A stretch of DNA of 33,019 bases from Verrucomicrobiales bacterium (GTDB lineage Bacteria; Verrucomicrobiota; Verrucomicrobiia; Limisphaerales; F1-12-MAGs170), in the NCBI GenBank assembly GCA_005777315.1, contig SXMN01000090.1, positions 1 through 33,019 of the forward strand, written 5' to 3'. Below are positions 17,904 through 27,364 of this stretch, piece by piece (the first letter of the stretch is position 1; every line of letters starts with the position of its first letter). Under the pieces are notes generated by a model that saw only the letters and a list, made by a program, of their open reading frames with translations, searched no databases and was not told the DNA's origin. The position numbers and the translations under genes are program-made.

Positions 17904-20575
17904 AGTTGCAGAAGGTTTTCCAGCGCATCCCAGCGCATCATGTTCGGTGGCGAGACATCCCCAATCGTGCGACCAGGGTGGCGGGCATCGGGCGTCCCAT
18001 CTGGCACGAAAATGAGATGGAACGGACGCTCAAGCAAAAGGAGATGCTCGGATATTGGCGCCAGCGTCGGCACGGGCGCAACAACACTCACACGTGGCAA
18101 AGGCCAACCGCTGGAACCGTGCGGATCGGTTTCACAAACCCCACGCACGAGCACAAATCGCTCCGGCGCATGCCGGTGGAGGTTTTGCAGCGGACCGGAT
18201 CCTAAACGCCAGGAGTCTGGCACAGCCAGTTCGCGAATACCGAGTTTCACGAGTCGCTCTACTGCCCGCAAGACTTCGCGCTGCCAGTCGCGGGTGATGG
18301 TGTAGGTGACGATCAAAAGCGGGAGACCGCGTGGCGGGATTATCTGCCGCAAGGCATCAGAGAGTCCTGCGCAAAGGCGACCCGGAGGGCGGACAGGCAA
18401 ACCTTCACTTCCATCGCCAACTTCGATGCCCGCCTCAGGCACGCAGTAAACGTCACGCAGAATGCGGTTGAGGTCGCGACGACCTGCGAGCACTTCGCGC
18501 ATGCGCCTCCAATTCAAACTGGCTGCGGCGAGCGTTTCAAGGCGGTTGCTCGCGACAACGGCCGCCCAATATTCTGGTGTCGACAGGTCGGCAGCGGCGT
18601 GCAATCGCACCGGGCAAAGCGACCAGTGCTCCTCCATTTTTTCTGCCAGACGTTTTTCAAACCCCGCCTCGGTCTCACCTTGCTCGATGGTCACCGTCGG
18701 AGGGCGGCGGCTTTCGATCGTCAGCGCGCCCGCGCGTGCCAGGAGGAGCAGCGTTTTCATGTTCCATCCCATATTGGCCTCGCTGTCCCACGTCTTCCCC
18801 GGTCGCAGGGCGCGAAGATTCGCTAGCATCATCTCGCCATCCCATTTGCTGCTGTGCCGAATGGCCTTCCAGCGCTCAAGCCCAAGTTCTTCGCCGATTA
18901 TCTTTGGGCCGCTGATTCCTTCCGCGACCTTGCAGTCTTCCTGCGCCCAGAGCAGCACTGACACGGAAGGGCAGCCATCGCGTCCGCCCCTGCCGACCTC
19001 CTGGTAAAAACGATCCACCGTTTCCGGCACGCAGGCGTGAATGACGAGGCGCACGTCGCCTTTGTCCATGCCCAACCCAAAGGCGGAAGTGGCCACCATC
19101 ACATCGAGTTGATTCTTGTGCCAGAGATCGATGGCTCGCTCACGCGCTCCGCCGTCAGTGCCACCGTGGATGCAACCGACTCGCAGCCACTGCTCCTTCT
19201 GCAAACGCTGGTGCCACCTCTTCGCCTCGACGCGCTCGGTCACGTAGAGAATCGCCGGGCGCGGTCCCCATCGTAGCACTTCCAGCACGCTCGCGACTTG
19301 CTCCGGCAAGCGGCGATTTTGTCCCGGAGGTGCTCCACCGGGATTCTCCGCAAACAATGACCCGCGCAGTTCCGCTGGGCTTTGGCATTCCGCGATGAAA
19401 TAATCGGGTTCAGGACGGAGATGCACGGAGGCTAGCGTTTCGATCTGATCTGCCGGGCCGAAAAAGGTATGAAGCGTGCGATACGATTCCTCCGTAAGGG
19501 TGGCTGTCATTAACACCGTGCGGAAGGCACAGTCCGAAGGACTTATTTGGCGCAACTGCTGCCAGAGGCCGCTCATTGCCTGAAAATCCGGGCGAAATCC
19601 GTTGCCCCACTGGGCGACGAGGTGCGCCTCATCCACGATGAACGCGCGAAGGAGGCCTTGGTGCGCAGCATCGTATAGGGCGCTGGCGAGGGCGCCGATG
19701 ATGCTTTCGGGCGCGGCGTAGATGATTCGCTGCTGGCCAGAACGGATGCGTTGGCGGATGGCATTCCGCTCATCAGGCTTCAGTTCACCGCGCCAGGCAT
19801 CGATCGGCACGCCCGGAAAAATTTCTCTCGCCTTGAATGCCTGATCATAGGCTAGGGCGATCGTGGGCACCACTACCACAGAGACGCCACCGGCGAAACC
19901 CAGCAACGCTGCGGAAAGACCGACCAGACTTTTGCCGGCACCGGTGGGCAGCGCGACCACCGTTACCGAACCAGGCGGGGAGAGCGCGACTCCGCGCACG
20001 GCATCTGCTTGAGAGGACGATAGATAATGGTCCAGCTTGAAGCGCTCACGAACCGCCGGATCGGCGGGAATAAGGTGCTGTTTCCGCCGCAGTTTTCCCT
20101 CTTCTGCAGCCTGGAAAGGGGGCCATTGCGTTTTCTGCTCAAGCCAATCGGGCAGCCACTCCTTCGCTTCGATCGTGCAGAATCCCGACCGAGGTGCATC
20201 GCTGACGAAGCAGCCATGAGCCTTCCACTCATCTCGGTCCGGCCACGGTGCCACGCATGGCACCTGCAATCGGGGATGCCCGTGAAACTTGGCCGCTTCG
20301 CGCCGGGCGACATAGCGGATGAGGCTCGCCAGATCGGCGGACCCAACGGGCGAAGATCCTTCCTTCAGTGCTCGCAGCGCGAGTCGCACCCGCTCGCACG
20401 GGCCATCAGGAAATGGCGTCGCGGGCATTACCGCATCTGGCCACGTCCTTAGAATTACGCTGATTTGTTGGAAACTCACTGGGAAATCATTGCTGGAGTG
20501 GAACTCCGGCCAGGAAAACCGCTCCGGCTGCGTCCAGTCGAATTCCGTGTTTATGAATGCTCGCCAGGAGCGCAT
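17900..20575 (-). CDS. dpdF: DpdF, RecQ-like DEAH helicase
   Basis: The protein is 891 aa. Superfamily 2 motifs are complete: Walker A PTGAGKS (210-216), DEAH (315-318), TAT (357-359), ATSAFGLGMDKGDV (about 495-508) and motif VI QEVGRGGRDG (525-534). The GLGMDK and GRGGRDG forms are typical of RecQ. An N-terminal 190-residue extension and a C-terminal 300-residue region are specific to this family. The ATG at 20575 lies 89 nt inside the end of dpdE. The next in-frame ATG would remove 49 residues, and GTG codons in between are alternatives, so the exact start is uncertain. The expected activity is 3'-5' unwinding of DNA in the restriction arm. Confidence 0.88.
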   Translation of the reverse strand: MRSWRAFINTEFDWTQPERFSWPEFHSSNDFPVSFQQISVILRTWPDAVMPATPFPDGPCERVRLALRALKEGSSPVGSADLASLIRYVARREAAKFHGHPRLQVPCVAPWPDRDEWKAHGCFVSDAPRSGFCTIEAKEWLPDWLEQKTQWPPFQAAEEGKLRRKQHLIPADPAVRERFKLDHYLSSSQADAVRGVALSPPGSVTVVALPTGAGKSLVGLSAALLGFAGGVSVVVVPTIALAYDQAFKAREIFPGVPIDAWRGELKPDERNAIRQRIRSGQQRIIYAAPESIIGALASALYDAAHQGLLRAFIVDEAHLVAQWGNGFRPDFQAMSGLWQQLRQISPSDCAFRTVLMTATLTEESYRTLHTFFGPADQIETLASVHLRPEPDYFIAECQSPAELRGSLFAENPGGAPPGQNRRLPEQVASVLEVLRWGPRPAILYVTERVEAKRWHQRLQKEQWLRVGCIHGGTDGGARERAIDLWHKNQLDVMVATSAFGLGMDKGDVRLVIHACVPETVDRFYQEVGRGGRDGCPSVSVLLWAQEDCKVAEGISGPKIIGEELGLERWKAIRHSSKWDGEMMLANLRALRPGKTWDSEANMGWNMKTLLLLARAGALTIESRRPPTVTIEQGETEAGFEKRLAEKMEEHWSLCPVRLHAAADLSTPEYWAAVVASNRLETLAAASLNWRRMREVLAGRRDLNRILRDVYCVPEAGIEVGDGSEGLPVRPPGRLCAGLSDALRQIIPPRGLPLLIVTYTITRDWQREVLRAVERLVKLGIRELAVPDSWRLGSGPLQNLHRHAPERFVLVRGVCETDPHGSSGWPLPRVSVVAPVPTLAPISEHLLLLERPFHLIFVPDGTPDARHPGRTIGDVSPPNMMRWDALENLLQL

Positions 20576-23500
20576 CGCGCACCCGCATTTCCATGGCCCA
20601 TTCTTCCTGCGCGAGAGTCGCCTCCCGCAGAGATTGGGAGAGCGCCTCGATCCGGCTTTGGCACTGTTCCTTCACGACGGTGGTTTCGACTTCCAGACGG
20701 GTGGCCAGTTCGCGCGTCAATTGCGCAAGATCCACCTGGCGCACCACCGCATCGGCGGCTGCCGCCCGGGCAGAACGGCAGCGATGCGGCCAGTTAGCGA
20801 GATCGAAATGTGACTGCACCGATGGCCAGCGGTCCTGGTTGATATTGGTGTCGGTGGCGCTCTTCACATAGGGCCGAACCAGTTCGGCGCGGGTCATTTC
20901 GTCTGGTTCATCCAGATCTTCGTTAAGCCACAAGGTTCGGGCGATCGGCGGGAAAACCGCGTCCGCGCGCCGCCGCAGCGCGGCTTCACTCAATTCGGGA
21001 TGCGCCTTCGCGAGCGCAGAGACTGCTTTCAAACCGGCCTCAATGACGAAATCAAAGCGCAGGAAGAGTTGGATCTCTGAGGTCTTAACTAGCGGGGAAA
21101 TTCGCCAGAAAGCGAAGCAGGTGCCACGGTCATCCCAGCGCAAATAGCGATGGAGACAGTCGAGCACCGGATTCCCAATCCGACCCAACCCCACTTTGCG
21201 GGAACGTGCGGTCTCGCGGAAAAAACTCAATGCCCAGGTCAGCGGTTGCTTGAAATGGGTGTGCCTGGCACCGAGTTCCACCGACCGCGTAAACCACAGT
21301 TGGAAGTCACGCACCGACATCAGCGTGGGGCGGTGCTGACCAGGTCGGATGTAGTGATACCGCGCTACATTATCTCTGGGGTTGTTTTCACCGACGCGGA
21401 TGAAGTGCAGGCGCTCGGTGAGCCATGCCTCCACCGGTGCCTGCAGTTTGGCGGAGTCCTCTTCGAGCGCTTCGATGCTCGCAGTTAGATCGCCCGCTTC
21501 GCCGCCGGTCATGACGTTGATGGAGTCGAGTTCATCCTGCGCGCGAATCGCTTTCAGTTCTTTTTGCAACACCCCCTGGTCGCCACCGAGGCGGTTGATG
21601 GACTCGCGAAAGGCCGGTTCGCCGTCCGTGAGCAGCGCGCTCGATAAGCTGCGCATCTCGTCTTCCACCACATATTGCAAAGCCGCGATCGAGCGGGAAA
21701 ACACCGCGTAAGCATCGGTCAAACACTCCAGCCACGCTTCCTGATAAGGACATTCCTCGGGGACTGGCGCCAGCGAGACCACGGCATGGCCCACGCCGAA
21801 GCGATCTAGCCGTCCCATGCGCTGCTCCAGCGAGTTTGGCGACAACGGAAAGTCAGCATGAATCATGCAGGTCCGTCCTCCTTGCAGATTGAGTCCCTCT
21901 TCGGCCCGGAAGTCACAAACCAGCAAAGCCGGAGTCGTCGCATCCCGGAAATCGTGCCAGCTTTCTTCCTCCAACCGATGGCGAAAAACCGGAACCCGAC
22001 GGGCGCGATTGAGCAAGGTAAAAAGCTGATCCGCGAGCGCAGGACTTGAGGTGAAAACCACAACGCGAACCCCCTTGGTCAGTTGCTCGTTCGCGATTTC
22101 ACCGATGCGCTGAATGCGATCCTGATTGGGATTAGGGACGCACTTCGCCGCCTTGAGGATTTCCTTTAGGATCGCCTGTTCCTCGAAAAATTGGGGCTGC
22201 GTTTGGAGAACCAACGCTCGATCTTGCGCCGCTAGCCGACCGAACGATTTGGCGGGAGGTTGCCCGGGGCACATCCGTTCAGCAACACACCACGCGAGCG
22301 CACTCAGATCACATGCACTCGCTTCGAGCAGCACGAGGAAGATGCTGCTGAGCGCGAGTGCTTCATCCGAATTTTGGCGATTCCAGATCGAAGCTGCCGC
22401 AGCCGCGCGCCACTTTTCCAACCCCTGCTCAACCAGACGGGCCACCGGATCGCTATACGGAACGCGAATCAGGCCCTGCCTTCCCGGAAGCAGGCCTTCC
22501 ACTTCTGGAGAACGGCGATTCCGCAGCAAACGGCGATGCAAGCGATACGTCTCGCTGAGATGCGTGCGCACCGCCCGGATTGCAGCGCACCGTTCAACTG
22601 AGTCCTCCGAAACAGAAACCTCCAACCACGGGCGAAGATTATCGAGGAGTCCCAGCATCCGACTATCCCGAGGAAACATCGAAGCCAATTGTTCGACCAT
22701 TCCTTCAATGAAAAAACTCTGCTGCCCTTCTGTGAAGGCGTAGAAAAGATCGGCCAGTTCCTGACGCTTTGAGACCTTCTCGCGAAAAGCCTCCTTATCG
22801 CTCAAACTGTAAACCGCTGGATCAAGTAGATGTAGCAGCGCCAGAAAACCGTCCTCATTGCGTCGGACCGGCGTAGCTGACAACAAAAGCAAACGGGACG
22901 CAGTTTTCGGCGCGGTGATAGCGCGCAGCAGTTCGAAACGGGTTCGCAATGAAGAACTCTTCGGCTGTTCCCATCCACGCACCGCTTGGTGAGCCTCGTC
23001 CACTACCACCATCCCCGCGGTAAGCTGCTCTCGCGGCGTCTCAGCCAATTTCTCCAAGGCCACAATCTTCACGTTGTGATCGAACCGTTCGCCCAACTGG
23101 CAGCGATCGGACAACTCCGATTCCCACTGCCCGACCAATGTCTCTGGCGCAATCACAAGGACGCGATGCGTCTGCAAATGATCCAGCACGTATTGGCGAA
23201 TGATGACACCAGCTTCGATTGTTTTTCCTAGACCGACTTCGTCCGCGAGCAAATATCGCTGCACCGGATCCTGTAATACGCGGCGCACGACTTCTACTTG
23301 GTGCCGCTCCAAAGCGATTGGCGCAGACAGGAACCCGGTCATCCCGGCTGATGCAGCCCGCTGGCGCACGAAGGACGCGAGCAACTCAGCCCGAGAACTG
23401 TGAAAAAACGGCGTCTCGCAAACGCGCGCAGCGAGGTGTTCACATGGGTCTTGAATCGGACGATTCCAGCGCGTGTAGACTTGGCTGTCGTGGAGGAGCA

Positions 23501-23819
23501 TCTCCCTATTGTTGGGAAGGGCGATGTAGCAATTACTATCTATGTGGTCGACGACACGTCCTGATCGCCAACAGGCATCCGTCTGATCGAAGAAATAAAC
23601 ACGGGTCTGAGGGTCCAATCGAACCATTGCGATGTTCGCGGGGTCATCAAGCACCCGATGTCGCTCAGTCGAGATTGGTGAATCGAAGAATTCGATCTCA
23701 ATCTTGTCCCCATTCTTTCCTACGAATTTGCCGAACCCCAATTCGACATAAGATTTGGAACGGACAAAACATCCTATCACTCTAGGGTCCTCCCATCGAA
23801 TATCGACAAATGTTTGCAC
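20487..23819 (-). CDS. dpdE: DpdE, SNF2-like helicase
   Basis: The protein is 1110 aa, GTG start 8 nt after the preceding gene. The first 120 residues look like two small beta-rich modules that could bind DNA (GCFVRSKSYVELGFGKFV, then VYFFDQTDACWRSGRVVD). The motor follows: DEVGLGKT (193-200), DEAH (274-277), SATP (314-317) and a C-terminal helicase lobe with FPLSPNSLEQRMGRLDRFG (about 690), the form seen in SNF2/HepA-like ATPases. Such proteins usually translocate on double-stranded DNA without full unwinding. In Dpd clusters this gene belongs to the set dispensable for base synthesis, so a role in sensing or attacking unmodified DNA is inferred. Its 3' end overlaps dpdF by 89 nt. Confidence 0.88.
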   Translation of the reverse strand: MQTFVDIRWEDPRVIGCFVRSKSYVELGFGKFVGKNGDKIEIEFFDSPISTERHRVLDDPANIAMVRLDPQTRVYFFDQTDACWRSGRVVDHIDSNCYIALPNNREMLLHDSQVYTRWNRPIQDPCEHLAARVCETPFFHSSRAELLASFVRQRAASAGMTGFLSAPIALERHQVEVVRRVLQDPVQRYLLADEVGLGKTIEAGVIIRQYVLDHLQTHRVLVIAPETLVGQWESELSDRCQLGERFDHNVKIVALEKLAETPREQLTAGMVVVDEAHQAVRGWEQPKSSSLRTRFELLRAITAPKTASRLLLLSATPVRRNEDGFLALLHLLDPAVYSLSDKEAFREKVSKRQELADLFYAFTEGQQSFFIEGMVEQLASMFPRDSRMLGLLDNLRPWLEVSVSEDSVERCAAIRAVRTHLSETYRLHRRLLRNRRSPEVEGLLPGRQGLIRVPYSDPVARLVEQGLEKWRAAAAASIWNRQNSDEALALSSIFLVLLEASACDLSALAWCVAERMCPGQPPAKSFGRLAAQDRALVLQTQPQFFEEQAILKEILKAAKCVPNPNQDRIQRIGEIANEQLTKGVRVVVFTSSPALADQLFTLLNRARRVPVFRHRLEEESWHDFRDATTPALLVCDFRAEEGLNLQGGRTCMIHADFPLSPNSLEQRMGRLDRFGVGHAVVSLAPVPEECPYQEAWLECLTDAYAVFSRSIAALQYVVEDEMRSLSSALLTDGEPAFRESINRLGGDQGVLQKELKAIRAQDELDSINVMTGGEAGDLTASIEALEEDSAKLQAPVEAWLTERLHFIRVGENNPRDNVARYHYIRPGQHRPTLMSVRDFQLWFTRSVELGARHTHFKQPLTWALSFFRETARSRKVGLGRIGNPVLDCLHRYLRWDDRGTCFAFWRISPLVKTSEIQLFLRFDFVIEAGLKAVSALAKAHPELSEAALRRRADAVFPPIARTLWLNEDLDEPDEMTRAELVRPYVKSATDTNINQDRWPSVQSHFDLANWPHRCRSARAAAADAVVRQVDLAQLTRELATRLEVETTVVKEQCQSRIEALSQSLREATLAQEEWAMEMRVRDALLASIHKHGIRLDAAGAVFLAGVPLQQ

Positions 23820-23827
23820 GCGACGGT

Positions 23828-24703
23828 CTAGCTCACATTAGATTCTCGAGCACTGCATAGGCGATCTCTGCCGACGCGACACGCCGGATGGTGACAAGGG
23901 TCGGCTGCGGGACAAAAATTCTGCGTCAGCAACTGCCGCGCTCCGGTCTGACCGCCGAAGGCCAGTAGGGCGAGATCGAGTTCGGCGGCACGGCAGGAGT
24001 TCGCGATGGAATACTCCTGGAGGAAGCGAACGCATTGCCTGAAGGCTAGGTCGCCCGTTTCGCGATTCACGATGCCGAGGCGGCGCGCGAGGCGCATGAC
24101 GATGAGGTCGGGTTTGATCGAGTCGTAATCGAGGTCGAGGAGCAACTGCAGCAGGCTGGTGGTGGAACGGAAGAACGGCATTTCGCGGCGCCGAAGGTCG
24201 AACTGGAGCGTATTGAAGCGTTGCCAGAACTGTTCAATGTGCGCCGCAGTGCGAATCCGACGGGGAATCTGAAAACTTTCGAGGTAGGCGGCGAACGAAC
24301 CGCAGTCGCGAATAATCTTATTGAGGATACGGGCGCATAGCACGATACGGCAAACCTTGTTGCGAAATCGGAAGAGCGTGAGGTGCTTCCAATAATTGGC
24401 AAGGATGCGCTCCGGATTACGACGGGCGAGTGCGGCGGGAACAAAACTGGCGAAGGCTTCCTTAAAAACTGGCGTCTGGATCAGGCCGCCAATCAGCGAG
24501 GAACGCGAACCTTGGCTGTAGGCAATAGCCACGCAGATGCGGCGCATGATTTCGTGGTCATCAGGCAGGGGGTCGAAAAAGCGCCGTGAGCGGCGAGCGA
24601 TCTCCTCTCGCCATTCGGGCGTGGCCGAGGCGTCGCAAAGCTTTAGGATGACCGCTACGGCGGTCGAAGGGTTAGGCCCGTGACATTGGGTCAGTGTGAG
24701 CAC
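23828..24703 (-). CDS. HhH-GPD/Tag-like DNA glycosylase candidate inside the Dpd operon
   Basis: The protein is about 291 aa from GTG 24703, which overlaps the folE2 stop by 13 nt. The frame stays open to 24952, but those 83 residues lie within folE2 and are arginine-rich shadow, so I reject them. Two stretches recall base-excision glycosylases: a Tag-like helix pair (RFRNKVCRIVLCARIL, then GSFAAYLESF, 112-144) and IKPDLIVMRLARRLG (196-210), which matches the HhH-GPD pattern 'xVDxxVxRvxxRLG' with Asp199 in the catalytic position. The C-terminus has four cysteines (264, 270, 275, 283) reminiscent of the EndoIII/MutY iron-sulfur loop but with different spacing. It sits between preQ0 synthesis and dpdE. 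Possible roles are excision of mis-inserted or unmodified bases, or strand attack. The assignment is by eye. Confidence 0.6.
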   Translation of the reverse strand: MLTLTQCHGPNPSTAVAVILKLCDASATPEWREEIARRSRRFFDPLPDDHEIMRRICVAIAYSQGSRSSLIGGLIQTPVFKEAFASFVPAALARRNPERILANYWKHLTLFRFRNKVCRIVLCARILNKIIRDCGSFAAYLESFQIPRRIRTAAHIEQFWQRFNTLQFDLRRREMPFFRSTTSLLQLLLDLDYDSIKPDLIVMRLARRLGIVNRETGDLAFRQCVRFLQEYSIANSCRAAELDLALLAFGGQTGARQLLTQNFCPAADPCHHPACRVGRDRLCSARESNVS

Positions 24704-25524
24704 ACGACGGCGAAGGCGGAGTGGTTGTGGATGCTCTCGTGGTTGACAGCGCTGACCTCGAACCAGGCAACTCGCTTGTCTTTCATTAGAAACCCAGCGG
24801 CGTTGCGCACGACATCCTCCACAAAGACCGGGTTGTCGTAGGCCTGCATCGTGACGTGGCGTTCGTCTGAACGCTTCAACAGCGGATAGACGGGAGAGGA
24901 GGCGGAACGCTCGGCAAGTTCGATAAGTTCCTCGAACCAGATCAACTCCCACTGCTTGCCCTTTCGCCGAGGTCGCACCGAAATTGTGATGTAGCCCCGC
25001 TGGTTGTGCGCGCCATAGTCACTGATCTCCTTCGAGCACGGGCAGAGGGTTCCCACGGGCACCTTGACGCGCAGCACGAAGTCATCCTCACTGGCGTTTG
25101 ACTCCGCAACGAAAGCACACTGGTAATCCATCGGTGCCCGCTGTCCGGTGACCGGGGCGGAACGGTGGAGGAAATATGTGAACTCCAACTCGATGTGAGC
25201 CGCCTCGGCCTCGAGTCGCTGCTTCAACTCATGCAGCATGATCGGCAGCGTGTGCATGGTGAACTCGCCCTCGTGGCGGCAGAGCACCTCGACGAAGCGA
25301 CTCATGTGAGTGCCCTTGAAGTGATGTGGAAGATTCACCGACATCGAGACCCGCGCAGCCGTCTGCTGCCGCTGGCTTTCGCGATCCAAAACCGCAATAG
25401 GGAAGGTGAGGTCACAGACGCCGACCTTGTTGATCTCGATGCCCCGCTGGTCGCGCGACTTCTGGATGTCAGCCAAAGGTTTTTTAGCCGCGTAAGTTCC
25501 GACTGGTCGCCGATTATTCTTCAT
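24691..25524 (-). CDS. folE2: GTP cyclohydrolase FolE2
   Basis: The protein is 277 aa, ATG start overlapping the queD stop by 11 nt. It makes 7,8-dihydroneopterin triphosphate from GTP, the first step to preQ0 (and to folate). The FolE2 type is recognised by the N-terminal VGVCDLTFPI segment, the central GTLCPCSKEIS motif with Cys161/Cys163 (catalytic cysteine region), HNQRGYI and the C-terminal ESIHNHSAF. Length fits the family. FolE2 works with metals other than zinc, whereas the common FolE is zinc-dependent. Being in the operon makes precursor supply independent of the host's folate genes. Start and stop are both overlapped by neighbours, so it is translationally coupled. Confidence 0.92.
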   Translation of the reverse strand: MKNNRRPVGTYAAKKPLADIQKSRDQRGIEINKVGVCDLTFPIAVLDRESQRQQTAARVSMSVNLPHHFKGTHMSRFVEVLCRHEGEFTMHTLPIMLHELKQRLEAEAAHIELEFTYFLHRSAPVTGQRAPMDYQCAFVAESNASEDDFVLRVKVPVGTLCPCSKEISDYGAHNQRGYITISVRPRRKGKQWELIWFEELIELAERSASSPVYPLLKRSDERHVTMQAYDNPVFVEDVVRNAAGFLMKDKRVAWFEVSAVNHESIHNHSAFAVVCSH

Positions 25525-25969
25525 ATTCGGCCCATGAGCTGCTGGTTTCCCAGACGCGGACCTTTACGACGCGCACAGTCGGGCGGAGTTGATACTTCGC
25601 CGAAGGATTCGCCGTGTAGGCGGCAAGATTGCGCTTCAACTCTTCGTGCACGCGGCGGGCCATGACCTCCGTAGTGGGGTCAATCCCGTCGAAACTGATG
25701 ATGCGCTCGCCGTAGGCATTCTTGAGCATATCGTGCTGCGGATCCTTGGTGTTCACGCACAGCGCGTGGTCCCACGCCTGAAGAAAATGGCCCATGGCTT
25801 CCTTGAGCGATTTGAAGTCGCAGACCATCTCGTTCTCGTCCAAATCGTCCGCTTCGAGGACGAATTCGACCTTGCGAGAGTGGCCGTGCGGAAACTTGCA
25901 GAGGTCGGGATGCTTGGAGAGCATGTGCCCGCTTTCGATCTCGAAGGTTTTGCAGATTCGGTATGGCAT
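25514..25969 (-). CDS. queD: 6-carboxy-5,6,7,8-tetrahydropterin synthase QueD
   Basis: The protein is 151 aa, ATG immediately after the queE stop (TGAATG). It converts dihydroneopterin triphosphate to 6-carboxytetrahydropterin. Zinc ligands His15 (SGHML) and His28/His30 (FPHGH), catalytic Cys24 (DLCKFPHGH) and the Asp67-His68 pair (WDHAL) are all visible, as is the substrate Glu in VWETSSS near the C-terminus. The length is slightly above the usual 120-140 aa for the family. It is part of the folE2-queD-queE-queC block that supplies preQ0 for DpdA. Confidence 0.94.
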   Translation of the reverse strand: MPYRICKTFEIESGHMLSKHPDLCKFPHGHSRKVEFVLEADDLDENEMVCDFKSLKEAMGHFLQAWDHALCVNTKDPQHDMLKNAYGERIISFDGIDPTTEVMARRVHEELKRNLAAYTANPSAKYQLRPTVRVVKVRVWETSSSWAEYEE

Positions 25970-26662
25970 TCAGGTCCCTCGCGTATGGCCGAACAGTTCG
26001 ACGTGCAGGCGATGGCAAAAACGATACCCATGCCGCTTACAAAGCTCCACCAAAGTTTCATTCCGGCCCCGGATTTTTTCAACCGTGGTCCCCTCGGGCA
26101 TAAGCAGGACTTTGTGCGGCGGAACGGGGAGCTTCAAATCGGCCAGCAAAACGCGGATTTCGCCCACATCATCGGCGGAGGTTACGACGAACTTCAACTG
26201 GTAGTTGCAGTGGTTGATCCACGCGCGGATGACGTCGGGTTGCCGGCGTAGTTGCTCGTGCTTCTCACGCCAACCGGCAGTGAGGCGTTCGTCCGGAGCG
26301 GAGTTGCTGAGCTTGGGACTGAGCGAGGCGAGGTCGCACGCGATGCCCTCGGGCGGAACCGTGGCGGCGGTCTCGATGGTGATGTGTTTGCCCGCGGAGC
26401 GGAGCGCCTGCGCGAGATCGCGGATGCCCTTGGCGACCATCGGTTCACCGCCGGTAAGCACGCAGTGCTGAGCCGGGTGCTTGGCAACTTCGTCGACGAT
26501 CTCCGCGATGGACATCTCCGTGCCTTCGGGATTCCACGAGGCATACATGGTGTCGCACCAGTTGCAGCGGAGATTGCAGCCAGAGGTGCGGACGAACACC
26601 GAAGGAACCCCCGTCAGTTCGCCCTCCCCCTGAACGGAATAGAAAATTTCCGAGACAAACAT
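25970..26662 (-). CDS. queE: 7-carboxy-7-deazaguanine synthase QueE (radical SAM)
   Basis: The protein is 230 aa, ATG directly abutting the queC stop. A radical SAM enzyme that rearranges 6-carboxytetrahydropterin to 7-carboxy-7-deazaguanine. The cluster motif is Cys29-x3-Cys33-x2-Cys36 (CNLRCNWCDT), with the substrate-binding FYSVQGEGE at the N-terminus and TGGEP (SAM-binding) near residue 80. The CX3CX2C form is the canonical radical SAM arrangement. It has the usual QueE length and is in an uninterrupted biosynthetic block. Confidence 0.95.
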   Translation of the reverse strand: MFVSEIFYSVQGEGELTGVPSVFVRTSGCNLRCNWCDTMYASWNPEGTEMSIAEIVDEVAKHPAQHCVLTGGEPMVAKGIRDLAQALRSAGKHITIETAATVPPEGIACDLASLSPKLSNSAPDERLTAGWREKHEQLRRQPDVIRAWINHCNYQLKFVVTSADDVGEIRVLLADLKLPVPPHKVLLMPEGTTVEKIRGRNETLVELCKRHGYRFCHRLHVELFGHTRGT

Positions 26663-27364
26663 TCAGGCAACGGCTGCTGCAGGTTTGGGCGGCAACGGTG
26701 AAGTGCTGGCGTAAACGGTGGGGTCGACCAATCCAGCCACCTGAAAGGCCTCGCGGCGCTCGACGCACGTGCCGCAGGTTCCGCAGTGAACGTCCTCACC
26801 CTTGTAGCAGGACCATGTTTGCGCAAAATCCACACCGAGTTCGTGGCCGCGCTGGGCGATCTCCGCCTTCGTGTTGTGGATGAACGGGCGCAAAATCTCG
26901 ATGGCGGCGTAGGTGCCGAGGCGGATGGCGTCGCCCATAGCCTTCATAAAATCCTCACGGCAGTCGGGGTAGATCGCGTGGTCGCCTGAGTGGGCGGCGA
27001 TGACCAAGCCCTGCGCCTCAATGGACTCGGCGTAGCCGCCGGCGACCGCAAGCATGATGCCGTTACGAAACGGCACAACCGTCTGCTTCATGTTCTGCTG
27101 TTCGTAGTGACCGTCGGGAATCGCGCCGCCGGACTTCAAGAGGTCGGACTTGAAGAGTTGCCCGACGAAATCGAGGCGGATGGCCCGGTGTGGGATGCCG
27201 AGAGCCTGGCAGTGCCGCTGAGCGAAAGGGATCTCTTTGTGGTTGTGCTTGGACCCGTAATCGAAGCTCAAAGCACCGACGGTTTCGTGTTGCCTATGCG
27301 CCTCGTAGAGGGCAGCTACCGAATCCATGCCGCCGCTGATCAAAACTACAACTTTTTTCTTCAT
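26663..27364 (-). CDS. queC: 7-cyano-7-deazaguanine (preQ0) synthase QueC
   Basis: The protein is 233 aa. It converts 7-carboxy-7-deazaguanine to preQ0 with ATP and ammonia. The N-terminal SGGMDS (9-14) is the PP-loop pyrophosphatase motif, and the C-terminal Cys cluster (CYKGEDVHCGTCGTC) is the zinc site of the family. The start codon overlaps the queF stop (ATGA at 27361-27364). PreQ0 made here is the branch point: DpdA can use it for DNA and QueF can reduce it. Confidence 0.95.
   Translation of the reverse strand: MKKKVVVLISGGMDSVAALYEAHRQHETVGALSFDYGSKHNHKEIPFAQRHCQALGIPHRAIRLDFVGQLFKSDLLKSGGAIPDGHYEQQNMKQTVVPFRNGIMLAVAGGYAESIEAQGLVIAAHSGDHAIYPDCREDFMKAMGDAIRLGTYAAIEILRPFIHNTKAEIAQRGHELGVDFAQTWSCYKGEDVHCGTCGTCVERREAFQVAGLVDPTVYASTSPLPPKPAAAVA

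Noticed and set aside
24704-24952. N-terminal extension of the glycosylase-like gene
   Set aside because: It lies inside the well-conserved C-terminal part of folE2 in another frame and is arginine-rich with no family features.
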